A stretch of DNA of 6,543 bases, from positions 1 to 6,543 of the forward strand of contig JACQTM010000069.1 in the NCBI GenBank assembly GCA_016210825.1. The letters are read 5' to 3'. The position numbers and the translations under genes were made by a program. The notes beneath the pieces are model-generated. The model saw only the letters and a program-made list of their open reading frames with translations, searched no databases and was not told the origin of the DNA. Shown here piece by piece: positions 1-4,614 of the stretch. The number at the start of each line of letters is the position of its first letter. Position 1 is the first letter of the stretch. The stretch is from Hyphomicrobiales bacterium. Its GTDB lineage: Bacteria > Pseudomonadota > Alphaproteobacteria > Rhizobiales > Xanthobacteraceae.

Positions 1-54
1 CGTGGAGAGGGTTCACTAAAGCATGATTGCATTGTGCTGAACCAAACTCCGTTC

Positions 55-74
55 GCTCCCGCGGAAGCGGGAGC
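55..74. repeat. Perfect 8-bp hairpin (REP-like)
   Basis: GCTCCCGC (55-62), loop GGAA, GCGGGAGC (67-74). There is no T-run on either side, so it does not look like an intrinsic terminator. It resembles the short 'CCCGCggaaGCGGG' intergenic hairpins common in Hyphomicrobiales genomes. Confidence 0.6.
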
Positions 75-99
75 CCAGTTCTTTGGTCCAAGATGCTGG

Positions 100-183
100 G
101 TCCCCGCTTCCCTCCTTCGCTCACGCTTCGGAGGGCTCAGACATCAGCCCGTCGAAGCCTTGGCGAAGACGGGTCGCGGGGAC
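100..183. repeat. Hairpin repeat apparently interrupted by a second repeat
   Basis: GTCCCCGC (100-107) and GCGGGGAC (176-183) are exact complements, but 68 bases separate them instead of the usual 4-base loop. The intervening piece carries its own short stems: CCCTCC (110-115) with GGAGGG (130-135), and CCCGTC (148-153) with GACGGG (168-173). The simplest reading is one intergenic repeat that landed in the loop of another. The pairings are seen directly; the insertion history is inference. Confidence 0.45.
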
Positions 184-236
184 GAACGGGTGATTCAATC
201 CAACACAATTCTGCTTTAAGCTTGCGGAAAATCCAC

Positions 237-241
237 AGGAG
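237..241 (+). promoter_or_regulatory. Shine-Dalgarno of the cupin gene
   Basis: AGGAG lies 8 bases before the ATG at 250. It supports that start, and translation beginning just after the repeat island. Confidence 0.65.
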
Positions 242-249
242 CGTTCCGC

Positions 250-663
250 ATGAAACCGCTCGCGCTCGACGACTATAAAGATCTCAAATTGCGGCTCGAC
301 GGCCTGGTAGCGCCGCCGGCGCAGTTCCAGCGCAACATGCTGTTCGACCAGCTTTACGCCTCGATCCCGAAGGACCCGCAGGTCAAGGTGCAGATCTACA
401 ACGCCGAGATCGCCCCGCGCGGCTTCACCAACTACCATTGCCACAACGGCGCGACCTTCTTCATCGCATTGCAGGGCATCTTCGAGGCGCATTTTCAGGA
501 AGGCGTGCTGGTCAAGGGCAAGGCCGGCGAGGTCTATTCCGAGCCGATCGGAAAATTTCATCGCGGGCACAATCCGCATCCCGAACTGCCCTATCTGTGC
601 ATCGGCGTCTGCCTCACCGCGCCCGACCGCGACCACATCACCAATGTCGAGAAGCCTTGGTAA
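250..663 (+). CDS. Small single-domain cupin protein
   Basis: This 137-residue protein is a single-domain cupin, a six-stranded beta-barrel fold that usually binds one metal ion. Motif 2 is complete: G93, P99, G101, H104 and N108 fit G(X)5PXG(X)2H(X)3N. Motif 1 supplies H63 and H65 in a HCHNG stretch, but the position that usually carries the metal-binding Glu is Thr69, so the site would have three His ligands at most from the classical set. There is no signal peptide or membrane segment, so it should be cytosolic. The start has a good ribosome site, AGGAG 8 bases upstream. Its stop codon overlaps the start of the RidA-family gene by one base (TAATG), implying translational coupling. A link to metabolism of small reactive acids or amino acid derivatives is only inferred from that partner. 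Substrate unknown; family assignment confident. Confidence 0.85.
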   Translation: MKPLALDDYKDLKLRLDGLVAPPAQFQRNMLFDQLYASIPKDPQVKVQIYNAEIAPRGFTNYHCHNGATFFIALQGIFEAHFQEGVLVKGKAGEVYSEPIGKFHRGHNPHPELPYLCIGVCLTAPDRDHITNVEKPW

Positions 664-1013
664 TGCCCGCCCCGATAACCCGTTTCCCCGGCCTTAGCTC
701 CACCCGCAGCCGCGCCGTCGTCCATGACGATCTCGTCTTCGCCGTGGCGGTCACACCGCACAACGAACCGACGGTCTACGCGCAAACGAAAAGCGCGCTC
801 GCGCGCATCGACGAGAGTCTTTCGCTCACCGGCACCGACAAGAGCCGCATCCTCACGGCCATCGTCTATATCGCCGACATGGCGCAGAAGCCGGAAATGA
901 ATCGTGCCTGGGACGAATGGGTGGACATGAAGAACCCGCCGATGCGCGCATGCCTCGGCGTCGATCTGGAACACCCGCATCTCGTCGAAATCGTCGTCAC
1001 CGCGGCGAAATAG
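663..1013 (+). CDS. RidA/YjgF-YER057c/UK114 family protein
   Basis: This 116-residue protein belongs to the Rid family, cytosolic trimers whose RidA members hydrolyse enamine/imine intermediates released by PLP enzymes such as threonine dehydratase. Features seen include a central VYAQTKSALARIDESL helix (residues 38-53), a strand around SRILTAIVYIADM (61-73), the NPPMRAC segment with the conserved arginine R95 that in RidA contacts the substrate carboxylate, and the terminal LVEIVVTA strand with E109. It is slightly shorter than typical RidA (about 125-130 residues). The start at 663 is chosen because the ATG overlaps the upstream stop by one base and gives a natural family N-terminus; the frame stays open further upstream, but that stretch is antisense-like read-through of the cupin gene. 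Family certain; whether it is a true deaminase or another Rid subgroup cannot be decided here. Confidence 0.9.
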   Translation: MPAPITRFPGLSSTRSRAVVHDDLVFAVAVTPHNEPTVYAQTKSALARIDESLSLTGTDKSRILTAIVYIADMAQKPEMNRAWDEWVDMKNPPMRACLGVDLEHPHLVEIVVTAAK

Positions 1014-1076
1014 ATTTTATCCGCGCTACCGCCACATCACGATTGTTAAAACGCCGTAACAATGCGCTGGTTCCCC

Positions 1077-1101
1077 GGAACGGCGCTTGACCTCACGCGT
1101 T
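1077..1101 (+). promoter_or_regulatory. EcfG-type general stress response promoter
   Basis: GGAAC (1077-1081), 16 bases, CGTT (1098-1101). This is an exact match to the alphaproteobacterial EcfG (sigma-EcfG, PhyR-NepR controlled) consensus GGAAC-N16/17-CGTT. Transcription would begin near 1108-1112, giving a leader of about 45 bases before the ATG at 1154. GGAAC is also the right arm of a small palindrome, GTTCC-cc-GGAAC (1070-1081). A TTGACC (1087-1092) lies in the spacer and could serve a sigma-70 promoter, but no good -10 follows. Confidence 0.7.
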
Positions 1102-1153
1102 TTCTCTTCATAGCGCCCTTGTGGCGTAAAACAATCAATCCAGAGAGGACGTC

Positions 1154-1873
1154 ATGAGGAATAAACTTCTCGCATCGGCGTCGGCGATCGCGTTGATCGC
1201 GGGCACGAGCTTCGCGCTGGCGCAGGGTGCGCAAGGCGCGAAGGAAAAGGAAGGCGGCGGCCCGCCAGCGGCGCAGAGCGCTCCGGCGGAAAAAAAGATG
1301 AAGCCCGGAACCACCGGCGCCGCTCCGTCGAAAGAAGCGCCCAGCGTGAAAGGCGGCGCGACGATCGAGCCGAAGGCCATGCCTAAGGGTCAAAGCACCC
1401 AGGGACCGTCGCAATCGCCGAAGGCGACAGAGGTCCCATCGAAACCGCGTGAGACAACGGGCCAAGCTCCAAGCAAGGAGCAACAGCCTAAGGCCAACCA
1501 GGCGCCCGCGAAGCAGCAAGGCACCACGGGTCAAGCGCCGAGCGCGCAACCTAAAGCTGGCCAGGCGCCCGCGAAGCAGCAAAGCACCACGGGTCAGGGT
1601 CCGGCCGGTTCGTCCGGTGCGTCACTGACAACTGAGCAGCGCACGAAGATCACGACGATCATCAAGCAGAAACGCGTGAAGCCGGTGACCAATGTGACCT
1701 TCGCGATTTCGGTCGGCGCCGTGGTTCCGGCAGCGGTACATTTCTACCCGCTCCCGATCGAGGTAGTGGAAGTCTACCCGGAATGGCGCGGGTATCTCTT
1801 CGTCCTGGTCGGCGATGAGATCCTCGTGATCCACCCGCGGACGCATATCATCGTCGCAGTTCTCGCGGCCTAA
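1154..1873 (+). CDS. Secreted DUF1236 protein with long Pro/Ala/Gln/Lys-rich linker
   Basis: This 239-residue exported protein of unknown function has three parts. Residues 1-23 form a signal peptide: basic MRNK start, hydrophobic core, ALA cleavage site before Q24. Residues 24 to about 155 are low-complexity and probably disordered, rich in P, A, K, Q, G and T, with three TTGQ(A/G)P motifs at about 101, 124 and 145. Residues about 158-239 are a DUF1236 domain (LTTEQRTKI helix, FAISVGAVVP, YPLP, YPEWRGY, VIHPRT). The start has a purine-rich AGAGGA site 4 bases upstream. The gene stands alone between an EcfG-type promoter and a strong terminator, so it is probably stress induced. The export signal and linker suggest a periplasmic or envelope-associated protein that must cross a layer such as the cell wall. 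The next gene encodes a paralogue without the linker. Molecular role unknown. Confidence 0.9.
   Translation: MRNKLLASASAIALIAGTSFALAQGAQGAKEKEGGGPPAAQSAPAEKKMKPGTTGAAPSKEAPSVKGGATIEPKAMPKGQSTQGPSQSPKATEVPSKPRETTGQAPSKEQQPKANQAPAKQQGTTGQAPSAQPKAGQAPAKQQSTTGQGPAGSSGASLTTEQRTKITTIIKQKRVKPVTNVTFAISVGAVVPAAVHFYPLPIEVVEVYPEWRGYLFVLVGDEILVIHPRTHIIVAVLAA
1498..1596 (+). repeat. In-frame duplicated 36-bp unit within the DUF1236 linker
   Basis: Bases 1498-1533 and 1561-1596 match at 35 of 36 positions, with a 63-base (21-codon) period. They encode NQAPAKQQGTTGQ (115-127) and GQAPAKQQSTTGQ (136-148). The near-identity at DNA level points to a recent duplication, so the linker may vary in length among strains. 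Confidence 0.8.
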
Positions 1874-1890
1874 CAGCAACTGCAAGAGGG

Positions 1891-1923
1891 AAAAGACGGC
1901 ACCAGGGCCGTCTTTTTTCTTTA
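1891..1923 (+). terminator. Rho-independent terminator after the first DUF1236 gene
   Basis: Stem AAAAGACGGC (1891-1900), loop ACCAGG, stem GCCGTCTTTT (1907-1916), with the T-rich tail running to 1923. It is a strong canonical terminator 18 bases after the stop codon and makes the upstream gene a separate transcription unit from its paralogue. Confidence 0.93.
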
Positions 1924-1959
1924 TTAGCGTTCGGCCAGGCAGCGGCGAGCGCGCCGTGT

Positions 1960-1984
1960 GAAACGAAATTTCAGCGGCCGCGTT
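1960..1984 (+). promoter_or_regulatory. EcfG-like promoter before the second DUF1236 gene (one mismatch)
   Basis: GAAAC (1960-1964), 16 bases, CGTT (1981-1984). It differs from the EcfG consensus GGAAC-N16/17-CGTT only at the second base of the -35 element. It lies after the strong terminator and 36 bases before the ATG at 2021. The spacing is the same as in the exact motif before the upstream paralogue, which raises confidence; the mismatch lowers it. Confidence 0.45.
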
Positions 1985-2020
1985 GTCCTCAGTCAAGCGC
2001 CGATCCGGTGATAGGGCCAT

Positions 2021-2419
2021 ATGGGCGATTTCATGAGACGCATTGCACATTTAACTGCATTGCTCGCAATCATGCTTACAACCGCGAGTCATGCGCATGC
2101 GCAACCGCATTTTGCGCAGGCGCGAGACAATGCAACCACGGGACAGGGTGCGGCCGGCATGCAAGGCGGCCTCACCGCCGACCAGCGCGGCCGCATTGTC
2201 GACATCATCAAGAAACAAGGTTTTCGCGAGGCGACCGACATAAAGTTTCCGCTTTCGGTCGGCGCCGCTGTGCCGCTCAATGAAAATCTTTTTCCGCTTC
2301 CGGCAAGCGTGGCCGAAATCCGTCCCGAATGGCGCGACTATCACTATCTCGTCGTCAGCGGGAAAGTCGTCATCGTCGACCCGCGCGAGCTCAAGGTCAA
2401 AGCAGTGATTGAGCATTGA
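2021..2419 (+). CDS. Secreted short DUF1236 protein
   Basis: This 132-residue exported protein is paralogous to the upstream gene. A signal peptide runs from the start to an AHA cleavage site at residue 27, followed by a short spacer and a DUF1236 domain at about 50-132 (LTADQRGRIVDIIKKQG, FPLSVGAAVP, FPLP, RPEWRDY, IVDP). It shares with its neighbour the ATTGQG-AG segment just before the domain but lacks the long repetitive linker. The start is uncertain: ATG 2021 has AGGG close upstream, while ATG 2033 (MRRIAHL) gives a more typical signal peptide. A promoter-like EcfG motif lies just before it. The downstream Nudix gene starts 52 bases after the stop and may be co-transcribed, as no terminator separates them. 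Function unknown; domain assignment confident. Confidence 0.87.
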   Translation: MGDFMRRIAHLTALLAIMLTTASHAHAQPHFAQARDNATTGQGAAGMQGGLTADQRGRIVDIIKKQGFREATDIKFPLSVGAAVPLNENLFPLPASVAEIRPEWRDYHYLVVSGKVVIVDPRELKVKAVIEH

Positions 2420-2471
2420 TCGACTTCATCGCTATGCTCCGGGTGCGTTGGGCGCAATTCACGTGAGGGCA

Positions 2472-2939
2472 ATGGCGCGAAGTCGTGAAGTCAGCGCGGG
2501 GTTGATCGCATATCGCCGGCGCGGCCGCGAGTTTGAATATCTGCTCGCGCATCCGGGCGGCCCCTATTGGGCGAAGAAGGATTTGGGCGCATGGACGATC
2601 CCGAAGGGCATCGTCGAGGATGGCGATCTTCTCGCCAGCGCACACCGCGAATTCACCGAGGAAACCGGCCTTGCCGTCACCGGCGAGACATTGCCGCTGG
2701 CGCCGGTCCAGCAAAAGAGCGGGAAAATTGTGCATGCTTTCGCCGTCCATGCTGATCTCGACCTCGGCAAGTTCGCCAGCATGCCTTTCAAATTGGAATG
2801 GCCGCCGCGCTCCGGACGGCACGCGGAATTCCCGGAGATCGATTGCATCGCCTATTTCACCCATGTCCAGGCGTTGCGAAAAATCATTAATTATCAAAAG
2901 CCGTTCCTGATCGAGCTGCGGCGCAGGCTCAGCACCTGA
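2472..2939 (+). CDS. Nudix (MutT-like) hydrolase
   Basis: This 155-residue cytosolic protein is a Nudix hydrolase, a family that cleaves nucleoside diphosphates linked to another group using divalent metal. It has the opening strand SAGLIAYRRRG (8-18), the LLAHPGGPYWAKKDLGAWTI block typical of one MutT-like subgroup, and the Nudix box at G46-L67 with R59-E60 and E63-E64 in the catalytic REFTEE helix. Relative to GX5EX7REUXEEXGU, the first Glu is Asp52 and only six residues, not seven, precede R59. The start at 2472 gives the usual N-terminus; a GAGGG sits unusually close (2-3 bases), and GTG 2463 or TTG 2409 are in-frame alternatives. It follows the DUF1236 gene by 52 bases and converges on the GST gene. 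Exact substrate unknown; diadenosine polyphosphates or oxidised nucleotides are possible but unproven. Confidence 0.88.
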   Translation: MARSREVSAGLIAYRRRGREFEYLLAHPGGPYWAKKDLGAWTIPKGIVEDGDLLASAHREFTEETGLAVTGETLPLAPVQQKSGKIVHAFAVHADLDLGKFASMPFKLEWPPRSGRHAEFPEIDCIAYFTHVQALRKIINYQKPFLIELRRRLST

Positions 2940-3017
2940 GCCAAGGCGGTTTCAACGGGCGCAGGCTGTCATCGCCGTGTCATTAATACGGTCTAGCGTG
3001 CAGCCGCTTTAAGGTAT

Positions 3018-3138
3018 TGCGGGCGGCCGGACCGCCGTTCGCGGTGAGTGGTGTTTTTGTCCGCGTACGTTTGCGCCGCCGGACGGATGTAATCCGGCCC
3101 GCAGACGAGAAGGCCCGGCAAGACGCCGGGCTTTCTGT
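3018..3138 (+). ncRNA. Candidate structured RNA ending in a terminator-like hairpin
   Basis: This lies in the convergent gap between the Nudix and GST genes. TGCGGGC (3018-3024) plus CGGA (3028-3031) can pair with TCCG (3093-3096) plus GCCCGCA (3097-3103), an 11-bp closing stem with a GGC bulge. Inside are small hairpins, including two mutually exclusive ones, GGCGG/CCGCC (3022-3036) and ACCGC/GCGGT (3031-3045), and GTCCG (3059-3063) with CGGAC (3080-3084). A terminator-like hairpin follows at 3113-3131. No convincing ORF or promoter was found and no known RNA family was recognised. It could equally be a palindromic intergenic repeat. Bases 2940-3017 hold nothing recognisable. Confidence 0.28.
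3113..3138. terminator. Probable bidirectional terminator between Nudix and GST genes
   Basis: GCCCGGC (3113-3119), loop AAGAC, GCCGGGC (3125-3131). The plus-strand tail is TTTCTGTT and the minus-strand tail is CTTCTCGTCT, so either direction is moderately T-rich. It lies 28 bases beyond the GST stop on the minus strand and 173 bases beyond the Nudix stop on the plus strand, so the GST transcript is the nearer client. Confidence 0.65.
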
Positions 3139-3158
3139 TATGCGAAGCCGAAAATTGT

Positions 3159-3812
3159 TTAATCGACCTCGTCTTCGTCAAGCACCCAGGTCTCCTTGCT
3201 CCCGGCTTCCTGCCATTCGCGCCAGGCCGGCAGCGCCATCATCGCGCTCATGTAAGTGCGCACCGGCGCGCTTGCGCCGATGGCATAAGTATGAAAGCGC
3301 GAGACCACCGGCGCGTACATGGCGTCGGCGGCGGAGAAAGCGCCAAACAGGAACGGCCCGTCTTTTCCAAAACGTGCACGGCAATCGCTCCACAGCGCAT
3401 CGATGCGCTTGACGTTAAGGTCGACCTCGGCCGACAGTGGCCGCGGCTTGACCGGCCGGCGCATGTTCATCGGGCAGTGGTTGCGTAAAGGCACGAAGCC
3501 GGCATGCATTTCCGCCGCAACCACGCGGGCATGCGCGCGCGCTTTTAAATCCGAAGGCCACATCCCGGATTTCGGATATCGCTCGGCGAGATGTTCGAGG
3601 ATCGCAAGCGATTCCCAGATCGGCGTGTCGCCGTCGATCAGCACCGGCACCTTGCCGGTCCCGGATATTTTCGGCAGCCGCGCCTTGAACTGCGGTGTGT
3701 GCAGGGGCACGACCTCCTCATCGAACGGAATACCCAGTGTCTTCATGGCGATCCACGGCCGGAACGACCATGACGAATAGTTCTTGTTGCCAATGATGAG
3801 TTTCAGCGCCAT
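3159..3812 (-). CDS. Glutathione S-transferase family protein
   Basis: This 217-residue cytosolic protein has the two-domain GST fold. The N-terminal thioredoxin-like domain (about 1-83) contains NYSSWS (11-16), with Ser13/Ser14 where Ser-type GSTs place the catalytic residue, the cis-proline of KVPVL (P56), and the E67-S68 pair that binds the gamma-glutamyl part of glutathione. The C-terminal helical domain (about 90-210) contains GPFLFGAFSAADAMYAPV (152-169), including the S/D N-capping box of GST domain II. The start at 3812 is supported by a perfect AGGAGG 5 bases upstream; an extension of nine residues to 3839 is unlikely. The likely role is conjugation or isomerisation using glutathione; the substrate cannot be told. 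Its upstream region is occupied by REP-like repeats from 22 bases before the start. Convergent with the Nudix gene. Confidence 0.92.
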   Translation of the reverse strand: MALKLIIGNKNYSSWSFRPWIAMKTLGIPFDEEVVPLHTPQFKARLPKISGTGKVPVLIDGDTPIWESLAILEHLAERYPKSGMWPSDLKARAHARVVAAEMHAGFVPLRNHCPMNMRRPVKPRPLSAEVDLNVKRIDALWSDCRARFGKDGPFLFGAFSAADAMYAPVVSRFHTYAIGASAPVRTYMSAMMALPAWREWQEAGSKETWVLDEDEVD

Positions 3813-3817
3813 GTCCG

Positions 3818-3823
3818 CCTCCT
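3818..3823 (-). promoter_or_regulatory. Perfect Shine-Dalgarno of the GST gene
   Basis: AGGAGG on the minus strand, 5 bases before the ATG at 3812. It decides that start over the in-frame ATG at 3839. Confidence 0.85.
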
Positions 3824-3833
3824 GCGTCGCATT

Positions 3834-3898
3834 CCTCATCCTGAGGAGGCGGCCAACGGGTCCGCGCGAAGCGCGATCCGATGGCCGCCGTCTCGAAG
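3834..3898. repeat. REP-like element of the CCTCATCCTGAGG type
   Basis: CCTCA-tcc-TGAGG (3834-3846) is followed by GGCGGCC (3848-3854) pairing with GGCCGCC (3883-3889), with an inner CGCGC-gaa-GCGCG hairpin (3863-3875), and ends in GTCTCGAAGAG. The sequence style matches dispersed intergenic palindromes of Bradyrhizobium-like genomes. It starts 22 bases upstream of the GST start codon, so it lies in that gene's leader or promoter region. Confidence 0.65.
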
Positions 3899-3904
3899 AG
3901 CCTG

Positions 3905-3938
3905 CCCCCGGACTTGATCCGGGGGATAAGGCCCGGGC
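3905..3938. repeat. CCCCCGGA hairpin repeat
   Basis: CCCCCGGA (3905-3912), loop CTTGA, TCCGGGGG (3918-3925), then the palindrome GCCCGGGC (3931-3938). The 'CCCCCGGActtgaTCCGGGGG' hairpin is a widespread alphaproteobacterial intergenic repeat. No T-run follows, so it is not a classical terminator. Confidence 0.65.
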
Positions 3939-3939
3939 A

Positions 3940-3980
3940 CCTCACCCTTCGAGACGCGCTGCGCGCTCCACAGGGTGAGG
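3940..3980. repeat. REP-like element CCTCACCC...GGGTGAGG
   Basis: CCTCACCC (3940-3947) pairs exactly with GGGTGAGG (3973-3980). The interior carries TTCGAGACGCGC and GCGCGCTCC, which can pair partly. It is the same repeat style as 3834-3898, with the TTCGAGA/CTCC arms in the other orientation. Confidence 0.65.
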
Positions 3981-4021
3981 TGATATGGGGTCAAGGCGTA
4001 GAATCGAGGCGAAGCATTCTT

Positions 4022-4056
4022 ATTCGCAAGCGAATTCTTCTGATCGGCCCGATCAG
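4022..4056. repeat. Two adjacent near-perfect palindromes downstream of the rhodanese gene
   Basis: ATTCGC-aa-GCGAAT (4022-4035) and CTGATCGG-c-CCGATCAG (4040-4056) lie side by side, 24 bases beyond the rhodanese stop. Neither has a T-rich tail on the minus strand, so termination by the intrinsic route is doubtful. They may be the edge of the repeat cluster, a protein-binding site, or 3'-end stabilising hairpins. Confidence 0.5.
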
Positions 4057-4079
4057 CGGCGCGAATGATTTATGCGCAT

Positions 4080-4502
4080 TTAAGCCTTCGGCTTTGCCGG
4101 AGTTGGCGCCGGCTCCTCCACCGGGCCGTTTGCCTTCTTCCAGGCCCCGAACCCGCCCTTGATGTGGGCGACCGGCTTAAGCCCCATGCGCTGGGCGCTT
4201 TGCGCCGCGAGCGCCGAACGCAAGCCCCCGCCGCAGAAGAAAACGTATCGCTTATCCTGCGCGAAAACGTCCTTGTAGTAGGACGATTCCGGGTCGATCC
4301 AGAATTCCACCATGCCGCGCGGGCAGTGAAAGGCACCGGGAATTCGTCCGTCGCGCTGCAATTCGCGGATATCGCGGACATCGACGAAAACCACGTCGTC
4401 ACGGCCGTGCAGCCTCATCGCGTCCTCAAGGGACAACGTCTCGATTTCGCGCTCCGCGGCATCCACCAGTGAACGGGCGCTGGTGGTGATCTTTTGCGGC
4501 AT
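4080..4502 (-). CDS. Single-domain rhodanese-like sulfurtransferase
   Basis: This 140-residue cytosolic protein has one rhodanese domain (about 20-125). The catalytic loop is CGGGLRS with Cys90 as the persulfide-forming residue and Arg95, a good fit to the CxxGxR active loop, so the enzyme should be active. Other family marks are VVFVDVRD (37-44) with the CH2A-like aspartate/arginine, GRIPGAFHCPRG (52-63) and HIKGGFGAWKKA (113-124). The C-terminal tail is Pro/Lys/Ala rich. The start at 4502 follows GGAGG by 7 bases; the frame is open 49 codons further upstream but has no support there. Rhodaneses move sulfane sulfur between thiosulfate, thiols or protein partners; the acceptor here is unknown. 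Divergent from the DUF599 gene, with a weak promoter between them. Confidence 0.92.
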   Translation of the reverse strand: MPQKITTSARSLVDAAEREIETLSLEDAMRLHGRDDVVFVDVRDIRELQRDGRIPGAFHCPRGMVEFWIDPESSYYKDVFAQDKRYVFFCGGGLRSALAAQSAQRMGLKPVAHIKGGFGAWKKANGPVEEPAPTPAKPKA

Positions 4503-4526
4503 GTTCGGGCCTCCGATACTACCCGT

Positions 4527-4555
4527 CACATGGTCCGAGCGGCACCCAACGTCAA
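4527..4555 (-). promoter_or_regulatory. Possible sigma-70 promoter of the rhodanese gene
   Basis: On the minus strand, TTGACG (4555-4550), 17 bases, CATGTG (4532-4527), 24 bases before the ATG at 4502. The -35 element is good; the -10 is poor, as often in alphaproteobacteria. Confidence 0.3.
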
Positions 4556-4614
4556 GCGGCTTGCCATTCCCGCGCGATGCGCGAGGATAGTCCGACTTCA
4601 TTCCGCGGCGCGCA

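Larger units (their letters stand above)
17..218. repeat. MITE-like intergenic repeat island with imperfect terminal inverted repeats
   Basis: The stretch before the first gene is built almost wholly from hairpins. Its ends form an imperfect inverted repeat: TAAAGCA (17-23), a 7-base spacer and ATTGTGCTG (31-39) on the left; CAACACAAT (201-209), a 2-base spacer and TGCTTTA (212-218) on the right. The outermost bases on both sides are TA, as would be seen for an element that duplicates a TA target. Inside are a perfect 8-bp hairpin (55-74), a CCCAG/CTGGG pair (74-78 with 96-100), and GTCCCCGC (100-107) pairing with GCGGGGAC (176-183). There is no transposase and no convincing ORF. Calling it a non-autonomous mobile element is inference; the inverted repeats are seen directly. 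Confidence 0.45.

Noticed and set aside
121..636. Long minus-strand ORF of 171 residues opposite the cupin gene
   Set aside because: It is antisense to a clear cupin with intact motifs, spans the repeat island, and has no recognisable domain; long antisense ORFs are common in GC-rich DNA.
438..662. Extended N-terminus of the RidA-family protein
   Set aside because: The added residues are an out-of-frame reading of the cupin gene, and the ATG at 663 overlapping the cupin stop gives the normal family start.
1087..1109. Sigma-70 promoter TTGACC before the first DUF1236 gene
   Set aside because: The -35 is good but no convincing -10 follows at 16-18 bases, while the EcfG motif at the same place matches exactly.
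1046..1582. Minus-strand ORF of 178 residues rich in Arg and Leu
   Set aside because: It is the shadow of the low-complexity DUF1236 linker on the opposite strand; its composition simply mirrors that linker.
1498..1596. CRISPR-like direct repeats
   Set aside because: Only two 36-bp copies, in frame inside a coding sequence with a 21-codon period; they are a protein linker duplication.
2993..3181. Minus-strand ORF of 62 residues downstream of GST
   Set aside because: It runs through the terminator hairpin and the structured segment, overlaps the GST end, and shows no protein-like pattern.
3319..3780. Plus-strand ORF of 153 residues opposite GST
   Set aside because: Antisense to a well-supported GST with catalytic motifs; no domain of its own.
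3881..4162. Plus-strand ORF of 93 residues across the repeat cluster
   Set aside because: It translates REP-like repeats and the antisense of the rhodanese tail; coding is unlikely.
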